Positions 36,477-45,635 of a DNA stretch of 64,000 nt are shown piece by piece. The position numbers and the translations under genes were made by a program. A model generated the notes under the pieces. That model did no database searches. It worked only from the letters and a program-made list of their open reading frames with translations, and was not told the DNA's origin. Source of the stretch: Desulfovermiculus halophilus DSM 18834 (GTDB lineage: Bacteria > Desulfobacterota > Desulfovibrionia > Desulfovibrionales > Desulfothermaceae); the NCBI RefSeq assembly GCF_000620765.1, contig NZ_JIAK01000018.1, positions 1-64,000 of the forward strand, in the 5' to 3' direction. How positions within the stretch are numbered: the first letter of the stretch is position 1; every line of letters begins with the position of its first letter.

Positions 36477-37658
36477 GTGTCTTCCAGCTATTTCGAGTTC
36501 TACAGTCCGGTCAAAATCATCTCCGGGCACAAGGCCCTGGACAATATCGGCTATGAGCTGGAGTGCCTGCAAGCCTCCAGGCCCCTGATAGTAACCGATG
36601 CATGCGTCAAGCAGGCCGGACTCCTCAGGCAGGTCCAGAAGGCCTTCAAAAGCTCCCAGGCAGAAATAGGGACCATCTTTGACCAGGTTCCCCCGGACTC
36701 CTCCACTAGGGTGGTGAATCAGGCCGCACACCTCTATCAAGAAGGCGCCTGCGATTCAATCGTGGCCGTGGGCGGAGGTTCGGTCATCGACACGGCCAAG
36801 GGGGTGAACATTGTCGTCTCCGAAGGTTGCACAGACCTGATGCTCTTTGCCGGAGCGGAACGGCTGACCAGACCGCTCAAACCACTGGTAGCAGTGCCCA
36901 CCACAGCCGGCACCGGCTCGGAGGCCACTTTGGCGGCGGTCATCTATAATGAGGAAAAACACCTCAAGATGGCCTTTACCTCCTATTATCTGATGCCCAG
37001 AACAGCCATTCTGGATCCCAGGATGACTGAGACTATGCCGGCCAGGGTTACGGCCGCCACTGGCATGGATGCCCTTGCCCACGCAGTGGAGGCCGCTACC
37101 TGCCTGCAGAAAAACCCGCTGTCCGACGCCTATGCCTTTGCCGCCGTCCGCTTGATCAGAGACAATCTGATCCGGGCGGTCAAAGACAGCACAAACCAAA
37201 CAGTACGCCTGAATATGGCCAATGCCGCCGCCATGGCCGGAATAGCCTTTTCCAACTCCATGGTCGGCATAGTCCATGCCTTGGGCCATGCAGCAGGAGG
37301 CGCCTGTCATCTCCCTCACGGAACGGCCATGTCCATCTTTCTTCCCTTCGGCCTGGAGTACATCCTGCCAAAATGCGCAGACTCTCTGGCCCAGCTTTTG
37401 CTGCCCCTTGGGAGTGAAGAGACATTTGTCCAGACCAGGCCGGAAGACAGGGCCGAGCAAAGCATTGAACGGATCAAGGAACTCAAGGAGGAGCTGTACA
37501 GGCTCTGTGGACTGCCCAGAACCCTGAGCGAGGCCGGAGTTCCCAGGGACAGGCTTGGGGCCATCGCCAAGGCGGCCGTAGACGATCCCGCCTTGATCTA
37601 CAGCCCCATGGAAATGGAAGCCCAGGATGCCCTGGAGATACTGAAAAAGGCCTATTGA
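36477..37658 (+). CDS. Iron-containing alcohol dehydrogenase
   Basis: A 393-residue group III alcohol dehydrogenase with a GTG start and AAGGAG eight bases before it. The NAD(P)-binding glycine motif is VAVGGGSVIDTAKG, followed by PTTAGTGSEAT; metal ligands are in GMDALAHAVEA, IVHALGHAAGGACHLPHG. It oxidises or reduces an alcohol/aldehyde pair; substrate not deducible. With an aldehyde:ferredoxin oxidoreductase downstream, a linked alcohol-to-acid route is plausible. Confidence 0.92.
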   Translation: MSSSYFEFYSPVKIISGHKALDNIGYELECLQASRPLIVTDACVKQAGLLRQVQKAFKSSQAEIGTIFDQVPPDSSTRVVNQAAHLYQEGACDSIVAVGGGSVIDTAKGVNIVVSEGCTDLMLFAGAERLTRPLKPLVAVPTTAGTGSEATLAAVIYNEEKHLKMAFTSYYLMPRTAILDPRMTETMPARVTAATGMDALAHAVEAATCLQKNPLSDAYAFAAVRLIRDNLIRAVKDSTNQTVRLNMANAAAMAGIAFSNSMVGIVHALGHAAGGACHLPHGTAMSIFLPFGLEYILPKCADSLAQLLLPLGSEETFVQTRPEDRAEQSIERIKELKEELYRLCGLPRTLSEAGVPRDRLGAIAKAAVDDPALIYSPMEMEAQDALEILKKAY

Positions 37659-37741
37659 TGAAAACATCCGGAAAGCCTTGGACATCTGGCGGTCCCGGAC
37701 TCTGCTGGCTTCGTTCTGAGTTGCTGACAAAAAACTATTAT

Positions 37742-38012
37742 GGCTCTTCGACCCAGAAAGTGGAATTGCATACATAAGAGTTTGCCGTCTCTTCTGTGTG
37801 CCGTAAGCGGCAGGCCCGCACATTTTCTTGGTCCCGCCACCCGGCACTCACGTGTATGATAAGCTCAGCCACACAGAAAGCAGTGACCTGCACGTGAGGA
37901 GCCGGGAGGGGCAGGGATCCTCCTTTGGCGGGGCTTAGAAAATACCGGGCCGAAAGTGGGCACACAGAAGAGATGGCAAACTCCAAAAATCCACAGGCTA
38001 CGTCGAAGAACC
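37742..38012. repeat. Foldback element copy M3, long form (271 bp)
   Basis: Left end GGCTCTTCGACCCAGAAAGT, right end CACAGGCTACGTCGAAGAAC followed by C. It is nearly identical to M2 except for 13 missing central bases. It fills most of the gap between the dehydrogenase and oxidoreductase genes and ends 51 bases before the latter's likely start. Confidence 0.87.
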
Positions 38013-38063
38013 ACTATTATCTGGGCTTCGATGAACAGTGCCCGGATGGGAAAGGACACAAAG

Positions 38064-39926
38064 ATGCGGGAGATCGTGGGCACATCAAATCAGTTTCTGG
38101 AAATAGACCTCTCCACCCGCTCCTATCATATCCAAGAGATCCCGGCCCGGGACAGGCACCTCTACCTGGGAGCAAAGGGGCTCGGGCTAAAACTTATCTT
38201 CGACCGCATCTCCCCCGGCGTCGATCCCCTGGGTCCGGACAACATCCTGGCCGTCATGCCCGGGGTGCTCATGGGTACTTGGGCGCCCTGTTCCGGGAGA
38301 TTTCACGCAGTCTCCAAGTCTCCCCTGACCGGAATCTTTACCACCTCCTCCTGCGGAGGAGGCTTGGGCAGGGAGCTAAAGACAGCGGGCTGGGACGGGA
38401 TGCTTGTGCGCGGTCAGTCCGAGGTCCCGATCCGGCTGGAAATCACCTCCAAGGGGGTGCGCTTTTGGCCGGCGGACCATCTCTGGGGGCTTGAGATCTC
38501 TGAAGCAAGGAAGGTGATGGACCAGAAAGCAGGATCCAGCCTGATTATCGGCCCGGCAGGAGAGAACCTGGTCCGCTTTGCCAACATCTCTTCCGATCAG
38601 AGGTTTTTGGGAAGAGGCGGTCTGGGTGCGGTCCTGGGCTCGAAAAGAGTCAAGGCGATCACAGCCCTGGGCGGCGACTACAGGATAATCCCCGCCCGGC
38701 CCAAGCAGTTCACCCAAACCAGGCAAAGGGCCCAAAAATATATACGCAGAAACAGGATGACCGCATTTTTGTACACAAGGTTCGGGACCAACGCCAATGT
38801 GAATCCCAACAACTCCGCCGGGATACTGCCGGTGGACAACTTTTCCCGGGGCAGGCACGACCAGGCCTGGCAGCTCTCCGGAGAGACCATCAAGGTGGTC
38901 CACGAGACCACGCACCACACATGCAAGCCCTGCTCCGTCCTGTGCGGGCACAAAGGGACCTTCAATCACAAGATCGTGTCGGTGCCGGAGTATGAGACCA
39001 GCGCCCTGCTCGGCAGCAACCTGGGCATATTCGACCGGGAACAGGTCTCCGAGTGGAATCAGCTCTGCTCAGAGCTGGGGTTGGACACCATCTCCACCGG
39101 GGCGGTGCTTGGGTGGTGCATGGAAGCCGAAAAGAAAGGAATCTATAGAACCGGGCTCAGGTTCGGACACCCTGAGGGCATCCGGGAAAAGATCGAACAG
39201 ATCGGGTGTGCCCGGGAACAGGGAACAGAGCTGGGCAGAGGCACCAGGTGGCTGTCGCAAACATATGGGGGCCAGGAGTTTGCCATCCAGGTCAAGGGGC
39301 TGGAAATGCCCGGGTACGATCCCCGGAACTGCTTCGGGCAAGGACTGGCCTATGCCGTCGCCAATCGGGGGGCCTGTCATCTTTCTGCTTTTTTGGTGGC
39401 CATGGAGATATATTTCGGCCTCTTGAAGCCTATGGCTACCCGGGCCAAACCACAATTCGTCGCGTTCTTCGAAGGGCTGACCAACTGCGTCAACTCCCTG
39501 CAGACCTGCCAGTTCACCATGTTCGCCTATACCCTGGAGCCTGCGCTGTCCAGATACACGCCAACCCCGATCCTGCGGTTTCTGATGCAGAACCTGCCCA
39601 GCCTGGCCATCGCCCTGGTTGACTTCAGCGTCTATACCCGGCTCTGGTCCTCAACCACCGGCATCAGGATCTCCAACCGGAGCTTTCTCCGGGCAGGACA
39701 GAGAATCCATCTGCTGGAACGCTATATGAACACTAGGGAAGGCATCACCTCCCAGGACGACACCCTTCCGGACAAGATGCTCCATGCCTCTCTGGGCTCA
39801 AATCCGGACCGGCGAAGCATTCCCCTGGAAAAGATGCTCAAACGATACTACCGGATACGGGGGTACTCCGGCCAGGGAACCCCCAAGAAACGAGTCTTGA
39901 GAAAATATCAAATACCTGCGTTATAA
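38064..39926 (+). CDS. Aldehyde:ferredoxin oxidoreductase (tungsten/molybdopterin)
   Basis: About 620 residues from ATG 38064, preceded by AAAGGA; upstream in-frame ATGs run back into foldback element M3 and are unlikely. The N-terminal pterin-binding domain has LGAKGLGLKLIFD, SKSPLTGIFTTSSCGGGLG and GRGGLGAVLGSKRVKAI. The [4Fe-4S] cysteines are in CKPCSVLCGH plus a later Cys in CVNSLQTC. The enzyme oxidises aldehydes to acids with ferredoxin as acceptor. It probably works with the upstream alcohol dehydrogenase. Confidence 0.9.
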   Translation: MREIVGTSNQFLEIDLSTRSYHIQEIPARDRHLYLGAKGLGLKLIFDRISPGVDPLGPDNILAVMPGVLMGTWAPCSGRFHAVSKSPLTGIFTTSSCGGGLGRELKTAGWDGMLVRGQSEVPIRLEITSKGVRFWPADHLWGLEISEARKVMDQKAGSSLIIGPAGENLVRFANISSDQRFLGRGGLGAVLGSKRVKAITALGGDYRIIPARPKQFTQTRQRAQKYIRRNRMTAFLYTRFGTNANVNPNNSAGILPVDNFSRGRHDQAWQLSGETIKVVHETTHHTCKPCSVLCGHKGTFNHKIVSVPEYETSALLGSNLGIFDREQVSEWNQLCSELGLDTISTGAVLGWCMEAEKKGIYRTGLRFGHPEGIREKIEQIGCAREQGTELGRGTRWLSQTYGGQEFAIQVKGLEMPGYDPRNCFGQGLAYAVANRGACHLSAFLVAMEIYFGLLKPMATRAKPQFVAFFEGLTNCVNSLQTCQFTMFAYTLEPALSRYTPTPILRFLMQNLPSLAIALVDFSVYTRLWSSTTGIRISNRSFLRAGQRIHLLERYMNTREGITSQDDTLPDKMLHASLGSNPDRRSIPLEKMLKRYYRIRGYSGQGTPKKRVLRKYQIPAL

Positions 39927-40131
39927 AGACCTGAGACAGCATGACCATTGCCGGCAAAGATGCCTTCGCCTTGGCAATTGTGCAATTTGTGCGTAATGTA
40001 TATCTTTGGAAAACAACCTGTTATCCATAAAAACCTTCCCTGCGTTGAAATGAGGACTTGGGACCTATGGACATCAACCTGGGTGTTGACTATATTTTTA
40101 GGCCAGATAACATACTTAACCAGGAGGCTAT

Positions 40132-40335
40132 ATGTCCGATACACAATCAGATGAGCTCAGCCTTGGTGAGATGCTGGCCAGGGCCGGCATCACCCAAAAG
40201 AAGATCGCTGAAAAGGCCAAGGTTTCACCGGCCGCCGTCTCCCTTGTCGTGGCTGGCAAATCCAAGTCACAGCGGATTGAGGATATCATACGGAAGGAGA
40301 CGGAAAAGGCGTTGACCGAGGGGCAGGAGGCCTAA
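40132..40335 (+). CDS. Small Cro/CI-type HTH protein, copy 1
   Basis: A 67-residue protein with AGGAGG before the ATG. The HTH is EMLARAGITQKKIAEKAKVS followed by PAAVSLVVAGKSKSQRIEDI. From residue 14 on it is identical to the protein at 45636-45839; the N-terminal 13 residues differ. A TTGACT box lies about 45 bases upstream. A terminator follows. It probably binds DNA; the target is unknown. Confidence 0.8.
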   Translation: MSDTQSDELSLGEMLARAGITQKKIAEKAKVSPAAVSLVVAGKSKSQRIEDIIRKETEKALTEGQEA

Positions 40336-40362
40336 AATCGAGTCCGCGTTTCGTGGCCCCAA

Positions 40363-40392
40363 AAAGCCCCCCTCGGTTCCAAGGGGGGCTTT
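40363..40392 (+). terminator. Terminator of HTH copy 1
   Basis: AAAGCCCCCCT, loop CGGTTCCA, AGGGGGGCTTT. The same hairpin type follows copy 2. Confidence 0.8.
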
Positions 40393-40564
40393 GATCATGC
40401 GAAGCCGTCCAGGGTCAGGCTTTGTATGAAAAACTGTTATTAGTTATCTGGATCCGATTGGGTAACCACTCCTAGTCGGTATCGCTATCGCTATCGGTAT
40501 CGAAATCGTTTTTCATGCTTCGTTAGCGAAAGCGTGCCTGCGCCTTGGCAGGCATGTGGGCTAA

Positions 40565-40691
40565 TGTACTGATCAAGCCAATAGTCCAGGCCAAAATCCG
40601 GGCATGGATCGTGGGTCTCTCGCACCACATCCAATGCCCGGATAAAGAAACCCCCGGGTGCTTGAACTGCAATGCGGTGGACAAGCAAAAA
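40565..40691 (-). repeat. 127-bp duplicated sequence, copy 1
   Basis: From TGTACTGATCAAGCCAATAG to GCGGTGGACAAGCAAAAA. A second copy of the same length lies at 47939-48065. On the minus strand both keep one open frame (LLVHRIA, RALDVVR.THDPCPDFGL DYWLDQY), so it may derive from a gene end. I do not recognise the protein. Confidence 0.7.
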
Positions 40692-40695
40692 GTTT

Positions 40696-41373
40696 TCAAA
40701 TTTTTCTTTCTTTAATCACCTCTTTCGAGTCATTGGCTGGACTGTTCACCTCCAGCCCCACAGGATAGAGCTCCAACTCTTGACTTGATACCGGCTCCAG
40801 CAACGGCTGCAGCCGTTCCGGATCCTCCAAACTCCGATCCAGCCACAGATCAAAATCCGCTTTCCCAATAATCACCGGCATACGGTCGTGCAGCTCGGCC
40901 ACGGCCTCGTTGGCCCGGGTGGTGACGATGGTGCAGGAATCGATCTTTCTGTCCGCTTCCTCGTCCTGCCAGTGCTCCCATAGCCCGGCAAAGGCAAAGA
41001 GGCCCTCATTTTTTGGCCGTATGCAGTACGGCTGCTTCTTCTTTCCCTCTGTCCGTTGCCACTCAAAAAAACAGCTGGCCGGAATCAGGCAGCGGTGCCG
41101 CTTGGCCGCAGCTTTGTAGGCCGGCTTGGTGAAGATGGTTTCGGCCCGAGCGTTGATCATCTTGTAGCCCACTTTTTCGTCCTTGGCCCAGTGGGGCACC
41201 AGGCCCCAGCGCAGCCAGGCCGCCTTGCGCTGTCCTTCCCGGGTCTGGCCCACGGCCAGAACTTCCTGGGACGGGGCGATGTTGTACCTGGGAGTGAACG
41301 GCAGAGGCTCTTGGAGCTGGAAATGGTCAGATACCTGTTTTGGGTTGGCCCATAGGCCGAATCGTCCGCACAT
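40696..41373 (-). CDS. SRAP/YedK-HMCES family abasic-site protein
   Basis: A 225-residue SRAP domain protein. The ATG at 41373 places Cys at position 2 (MCGRFG), which after Met removal forms the covalent link to abasic sites; an earlier start five codons upstream would abolish this and is rejected. Other family residues: RYNIAPSQ, WGLVPHWAKD, INARAET, RCLIPASCFFEW and AELHDRMPVII. It shields abasic sites in single-stranded DNA. It is divergently oriented to the MerR gene. Confidence 0.93.
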   Translation of the reverse strand: MCGRFGLWANPKQVSDHFQLQEPLPFTPRYNIAPSQEVLAVGQTREGQRKAAWLRWGLVPHWAKDEKVGYKMINARAETIFTKPAYKAAAKRHRCLIPASCFFEWQRTEGKKKQPYCIRPKNEGLFAFAGLWEHWQDEEADRKIDSCTIVTTRANEAVAELHDRMPVIIGKADFDLWLDRSLEDPERLQPLLEPVSSQELELYPVGLEVNSPANDSKEVIKERKI

Positions 41374-41552
41374 GATATACTTTATCACAAGAAAAGCCCC
41401 AGCTTCAAGCTGAGGCTTAAAAACAAGCCCTCAAGTCGGGGCCATGTTTCAGGCCTCATTGCTTGCTAAGCATTTCATCTCCAAATCGTTTCCTCTGATC
41501 TTTTGCATTTGATCATCTTGACATTTACGTAATTGTATGGTTGATAAGAAGC

Positions 41553-42032
41553 ATGCCTACACAAGAAAATACTCAATTGCTCCAAATTGGTGAGGTGGCC
41601 GCCAGAGCTGGAGTCACCGCAAGGACTGTCCGCTATTATCTGGAGAAGGGATTTATTCAGGCAGCGGACAGGAGTCCTGGGGGATTTTATCTATTTACTC
41701 CTGATGCTGTGGATACTGTATTTTATATCCACAAGCTGAAGGATGCCGGGCTATCCCTCAAGGATATCGAAAATATCTATCAGGCCAGAGCAAAAGGCAC
41801 CACCGGAGATCAGGCCTCAACCCAGGTCGTTGAATACTTGCGCCAGGAAAAAGAGCTTCTGGAGCAAAAGATCCGGGACTATCAAAGACTGCATTCCGAA
41901 ATCGAGGCGGCCATCGACCTGGCCAGGCAATGTCACGGTTGCAGCCTCCAACCGAACCGGGAAACATGCCTGGCCTGCAAGGTGATCTCCGGCCGGGACA
42001 GGCTTCCGCTTCCGATCCAGGCTATTTTATAA
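41553..42032 (+). CDS. MerR-family regulator with C-terminal cysteine cluster
   Basis: About 159 residues from ATG 41553 (a TTG four codons earlier is possible). The winged HTH is QIGEVAARAGVTARTVRYYL followed by EKGFI, then a dimerisation helix. The C-terminus carries CHGCSLQPNRETCLACK, two CxxC pairs suited to metal or redox sensing. It lies 23 bases upstream of the selenoprotein gene on the same strand and probably controls this operon; the signal is unknown. Confidence 0.87.
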   Translation: MPTQENTQLLQIGEVAARAGVTARTVRYYLEKGFIQAADRSPGGFYLFTPDAVDTVFYIHKLKDAGLSLKDIENIYQARAKGTTGDQASTQVVEYLRQEKELLEQKIRDYQRLHSEIEAAIDLARQCHGCSLQPNRETCLACKVISGRDRLPLPIQAIL

Positions 42033-42055
42033 TCAAAACATATTTGGAGGAAATT

Positions 42056-43270
42056 ATGGCCAGACTAGATTGTATGCCAGAACCCATGCATTCACATTTG
42101 GCTGACCTGCCCTGCCCAAGGTTTGAAAAGACTCCATGGGCCTCTGGCCCGGAGTTGGCCCAACGGAGAGTGGCTCTTGTATCCACAGCTGGGCTGCATC
42201 GCCGTGGGGATAGGCCTTTTACTGGTATGGAAGGAGATTACCGGGTCATTCCCAGCGATACTTCTGCTCAGGATTTGGTCATGACCCACATCTCGACAAA
42301 CTTTGACCGGACCGGGTTTGTCCAGGACTGGAACGTGGTATTTCCTCTGGACCGCCTGCACGAGCTGGCCAGGGAACAACTCATTGGAAACGTTGCCGAC
42401 TACCATTATTCGTTCATGGGCGCCACAGACCCGGAACAAATGGCCGGCCCGGCCCAAAACCTGGCCAAGCTCCTGCAGGGCGACCAAGTGGATGCCGCAT
42501 TTCTGGTCCCTGTCTGACCTTTTTGTACCCGCGCCGTGGGCGCGCTGGCCCATTATCTGGAAAATAACGGCATTCCCACCACGCAGATCAGCCTCATCGC
42601 CAAGCATACAGAGATCATCAAGCCTCCCCGGGCGCTGTGGGTCCCTTTTGAGCTTGGACGCCCCCTGGGAACGCCCAACCAACCTCAGTTTCAGACAAAG
42701 GTCGCCCTGGCCGCTTTGAAACTCTTGGAGGCAGAGCAAGGCCCTGTTCTTGAGTATTTTGCGGAAGAAGCCCCGGAGAGTGACCAGGGCGAATCCGACG
42801 AATCGGTTGTCTGGGCCTGTCCCGTCAACTTTTCTCCTGATCCTGGGGACAAGAACGCGCAGGAAGAACTGGCCGATGCCCTGCACAGGGAATTGGACGA
42901 ACTCAGACCTTGGTACGACCTTGGTTTGGAAAGGCATGGGCGGACGGCTTTGGCAGCTTTTACTCCAGAAGCAGCAGCCTCCCTGATTGCAGATTACCTG
43001 GTGAACGGATCTCCAAGCGCACCGCCGAAGGAGTTCACCCCCGGGGTAGCATTACGTTTGGCAGCCCAGGATTTGAGGGCATTCTACTTTGAAGCTGCCT
43101 CATCTCGGCCGGGCGCTGGCGTTCCAAACAGCCAGGCTTTCAACAGCTGGTTCTGGAATGAGACTGCAGCCGGAAAAACTTTGCAGGAAGTCAAAGAGAC
43201 ATGCCTGCAGTCAGCAGATAAGGTACTGCGCATGACAGCGAAAATGTTTCTTGTGCCCATGCTCCGCTAA
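42056..43270 (+). CDS. Selenoprotein, glycine/sarcosine/betaine reductase B family (UGA read as Sec)
   Basis: A 404-residue product if the in-frame TGA at 42515-42517 encodes selenocysteine (residue 154). GGAGG precedes ATG 42056. Both sides of the TGA are one family: upstream VALVSTAGLHRRGD, DWNVVFPLDRL, FMGATDPEQM; downstream ALAHYLENNGIPTTQISLI, ALWVPFELGRPLGTPNQPQF. The site reads VPV-U-PFCTRAVG, giving a U-x-x-C redox pair where the family carries Sec, Cys or another residue. A hairpin begins 13 bases after the TGA. The family reduces or handles amine-type substrates in anaerobes; the function of stand-alone members is not established. Confidence 0.83.
42515..42546 (+). other. UGA selenocysteine codon with candidate SECIS hairpin
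   Basis: TGA at 42515-42517 is followed by CGCGCC (42530-42535), loop GTG, GGCGCG (42539-42544). Bacterial SECIS elements are short stem-loops just downstream of the UGA, within the coding region. The stem is perfect; the loop is small, so real pairing may differ. Confidence 0.55.
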
Positions 43271-43303
43271 CATGAATGAAAGCCAAACAACATCGGAGGA
43301 TAC

Positions 43304-43966
43304 ATGAAAGTATTAGGCGTCTCCGGATCACCGATTCCAAACAGCAATACGGACCGTGCTCTGCTCACGGCCCTGGAATCCACCGGGCTGGAGACTGAAT
43401 TCGTAAAGCTCAGCGATTGCGACATTGAGCCTTGCCGGGCCTGTCTTGGCTGCGTGGACAGCAACGAATGCATCATCGGCGACGACGGCAATATCCTGGC
43501 CGAAAAAGCCAGGGAAGCCGACGGCCTGATCATTGCCGGATTTACTCCGTATTCCTCCATCGACGGCCGGTGCAAGGCGTTTATGGAACGGCTCTATCCC
43601 CTGCGCCACAAGCATGGATATATGCAGGGCAAACCAGGCGGGGCCATAGTCACCTGTGCCATTCCCGAAGACTGCCAGCATCTGCCAAAGGCCTGTGAGA
43701 ACGGGGTTCAGGCCATTCAGGCCTATATGATGGAAGAAGGCATGGAGTTTTTGGGCGGAGTGAAGATCCGGGGCAACATACCGTGTCTTACCTGCGGCTT
43801 TGGAGACGAGTGCGCTACTGCCGGCCTGAAGATGATTTTCGGACCCCAGGCCACGGTGGATTCCGTAGGTCTGACCCATTTTGAGGACCAGACACAAGCC
43901 CTGCAGGAGGCCCGGGAGTTGGGCGAAAACATCCGAGCCTCTCTTGATCGGAAATCTCAGAGCTGA
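43304..43966 (+). CDS. Iron-sulfur flavoprotein (NADPH-dependent FMN reductase-like)
   Basis: A 220-residue flavodoxin-fold protein with GGAGG before the start. VLGVSGSPIPNSNTDRAL binds FMN phosphate; CDIEPCRACLGC with a later Cys in NECI is the compact [4Fe-4S] motif of iron-sulfur flavoproteins; a second cluster CLTCGFGDEC lies near residue 165. It should shuttle electrons from ferredoxin or NAD(P)H, plausibly to the selenoprotein 33 bases upstream. Confidence 0.87.
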   Translation: MKVLGVSGSPIPNSNTDRALLTALESTGLETEFVKLSDCDIEPCRACLGCVDSNECIIGDDGNILAEKAREADGLIIAGFTPYSSIDGRCKAFMERLYPLRHKHGYMQGKPGGAIVTCAIPEDCQHLPKACENGVQAIQAYMMEEGMEFLGGVKIRGNIPCLTCGFGDECATAGLKMIFGPQATVDSVGLTHFEDQTQALQEARELGENIRASLDRKSQS

Positions 43967-43979
43967 CCAGGAGACAGCC

Positions 43980-44669
43980 ATGATCCTGAGTATTCATTCC
44001 AGTCCCATCTGCGGCGGGAATCTGGAGAGGATGGTCCATTCTGCGGCCCAAGCCAGCGGCTTGGGATATGAAATAATCAGACTGGCCGATCTGGAGATAA
44101 AGCCCTGCCGGGGATGCGTGCGCTGCGGCCGCAGCAAACGCTGCGTTCAAAAAGACGACATGCGCACCTTGTATGACAAGCTGGAAGCCGCCCAGGGTCT
44201 GATATTCGGCGGGGTGAACTACAACGGACGATTCAATGCCATAGCCCACACCTTTTTGGAGCGCCTCTTTCCTTTGTATCACCAGGAGCCGGCCCTGCGA
44301 AATCTTCCGGTGGCAGTCATCGCAGTGGGCGGTGAAGAACCGGAACGGGCCGGGATGGACATTGTGGGTTATTTCAAGGAGACCTGGATGTGCAGCATTG
44401 TAGGCCTGGCCCTGTTCAAGTCCGACACCCCGCCCTGTTTTACCTGCGGCATGGGAACAACGTGCCGGGTCGGCATGCCCGCCCTGCACTGGCCGGGCGA
44501 AGAGTTTGCAGCCTTCACCCAGGTCAGAAAAGAGATGTTTCAACGCTTTGAGGACAATACAGACGCTGTCATGGCCTGTGAGCGTCTGGGCCACACTCTA
44601 CGAACTGCTATTCAGAAAGGCTTTACCAGGCCAAGGTCAGGCGGCGGGTTTTACTTGCCGCTCTCCTGA
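43980..44669 (+). CDS. Second iron-sulfur flavoprotein
   Basis: A 229-residue paralogue of the preceding gene, starting 13 bases after it with AGGAG. It has ILSIHSSPICGGNLERMV, the cluster IKPCRGCVRCGRSKRC, and CFTCGMGTTCRVG. Two adjacent iron-sulfur flavoproteins suggest a heterodimeric or sequential electron path. The gene tail overlaps the convergent DUF169 gene by 19 bases. Confidence 0.87.
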   Translation: MILSIHSSPICGGNLERMVHSAAQASGLGYEIIRLADLEIKPCRGCVRCGRSKRCVQKDDMRTLYDKLEAAQGLIFGGVNYNGRFNAIAHTFLERLFPLYHQEPALRNLPVAVIAVGGEEPERAGMDIVGYFKETWMCSIVGLALFKSDTPPCFTCGMGTTCRVGMPALHWPGEEFAAFTQVRKEMFQRFEDNTDAVMACERLGHTLRTAIQKGFTRPRSGGGFYLPLS

Positions 44670-45472
44670 GCCTCTTTATTGATGTTCAATCCGGCCTCTT
44701 CTGCCAACTCCATGAATTGAGGCGGAAAATCTGGCTGAAAATTCTGGTAAAAAGGAACCGGATACCGGGCGCCCAGTGCTCTGCCCGCTTTGTCCAGCCC
44801 TTCGGTGAGCAGCTGGAGCTTTTTCCCGGGCAAGGCAAAAACCAACTCGTCGTCCTGCGTCCCGGACATTAGTCTATCCCCATTGCCAGGTATAACGACT
44901 TTGGCCTCATCAGTCAGGTAAGGGGCAGCCAAGTACTCACTACATTCTGCTTTTCCAGAAAACTCGCTGGATATGGATTCCCCGGTCATATATGTCCAGG
45001 CATGGACCAAACGCATTATCTGGGCCGGGTTCCCATAGATGGCTATTGTATCCGGTACAAACAGTCCCTTGCGCAAAGGAGAGAGGAGTATGGCCTCGGC
45101 TTGCCCTTGGGACATAAAAGACATTCGGTTCACATCTATGGCCGCCCTTTCTTCGTCCTTAGACCACCCGACTCTTGCAAAAAACTTGCTGAGCAGCTTC
45201 TTGGGGTTCTCAGCAGGGGCATGACCAAAGATAAGAAGAGCAGGAACACACACGATATCTTCAGATGTGAGCCCCACAGTCCATCGGTAAGTCCGGGTCA
45301 ATGTTACTGCCTGGCAGACAGTGATGCGCTTGTTGAGAGATTTTGAAGGACGACGCGTCTTTTCCGGCCACTCAGGAAGATGGTCATAGAAGGCTGCCGC
45401 CAAGGGAAGCGTCTTCAGCCTGAGTTCATCGTAAATGTATTCGGCTGCGGACTTAAGTTCATTAGAATTCAT
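44651..45472 (-). CDS. DUF169-family protein
   Basis: About 273 residues from ATG 45472 with AGAGGT upstream. The family is widespread in anaerobes and archaea and of unknown function; family-like text includes PLAAAFYD, CQAVTLTRTYRW and LPGKKLQLLTEGLDKAG. It is convergent with the flavoprotein gene. Confidence 0.75.
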   Translation of the reverse strand: MNSNELKSAAEYIYDELRLKTLPLAAAFYDHLPEWPEKTRRPSKSLNKRITVCQAVTLTRTYRWTVGLTSEDIVCVPALLIFGHAPAENPKKLLSKFFARVGWSKDEERAAIDVNRMSFMSQGQAEAILLSPLRKGLFVPDTIAIYGNPAQIMRLVHAWTYMTGESISSEFSGKAECSEYLAAPYLTDEAKVVIPGNGDRLMSGTQDDELVFALPGKKLQLLTEGLDKAGRALGARYPVPFYQNFQPDFPPQFMELAEEAGLNINKEAQESGK

Positions 45473-45567
45473 ATCCAACCTCTTTTGCAAAAATGTAAGT
45501 GAAGTATCTACGACAATTCATAATTATACACATTCAAACTTATTTGACCACCCCTTCATGAAAAATG

Positions 45568-45596
45568 TTGACAGTGTTTTACTTATAGACCACATT
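45568..45596 (+). promoter_or_regulatory. Candidate promoter of HTH copy 2
   Basis: TTGACA (45568-45573), 17 bases, CACATT (45591-45596). The -35 box is perfect, the -10 is weak. Confidence 0.4.
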
Positions 45597-45635
45597 TTAC
45601 CCAAACAAATAAAATAACCCTAATCTGGAAGTTTT

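Noticed and set aside
36756-37847. 363-codon frame opposite the alcohol dehydrogenase
   Set aside because: Antisense shadow; begins within foldback element M3.
40491-40688. 65-codon minus-strand gene
   Set aside because: Most of it is the duplicated 127-bp sequence; the start and end are unlike those in the second copy.
42515-42517. TGA as a nonsense mutation making a pseudogene
   Set aside because: The family continues in the same frame without decay, the site matches its redox residue, and a hairpin follows.
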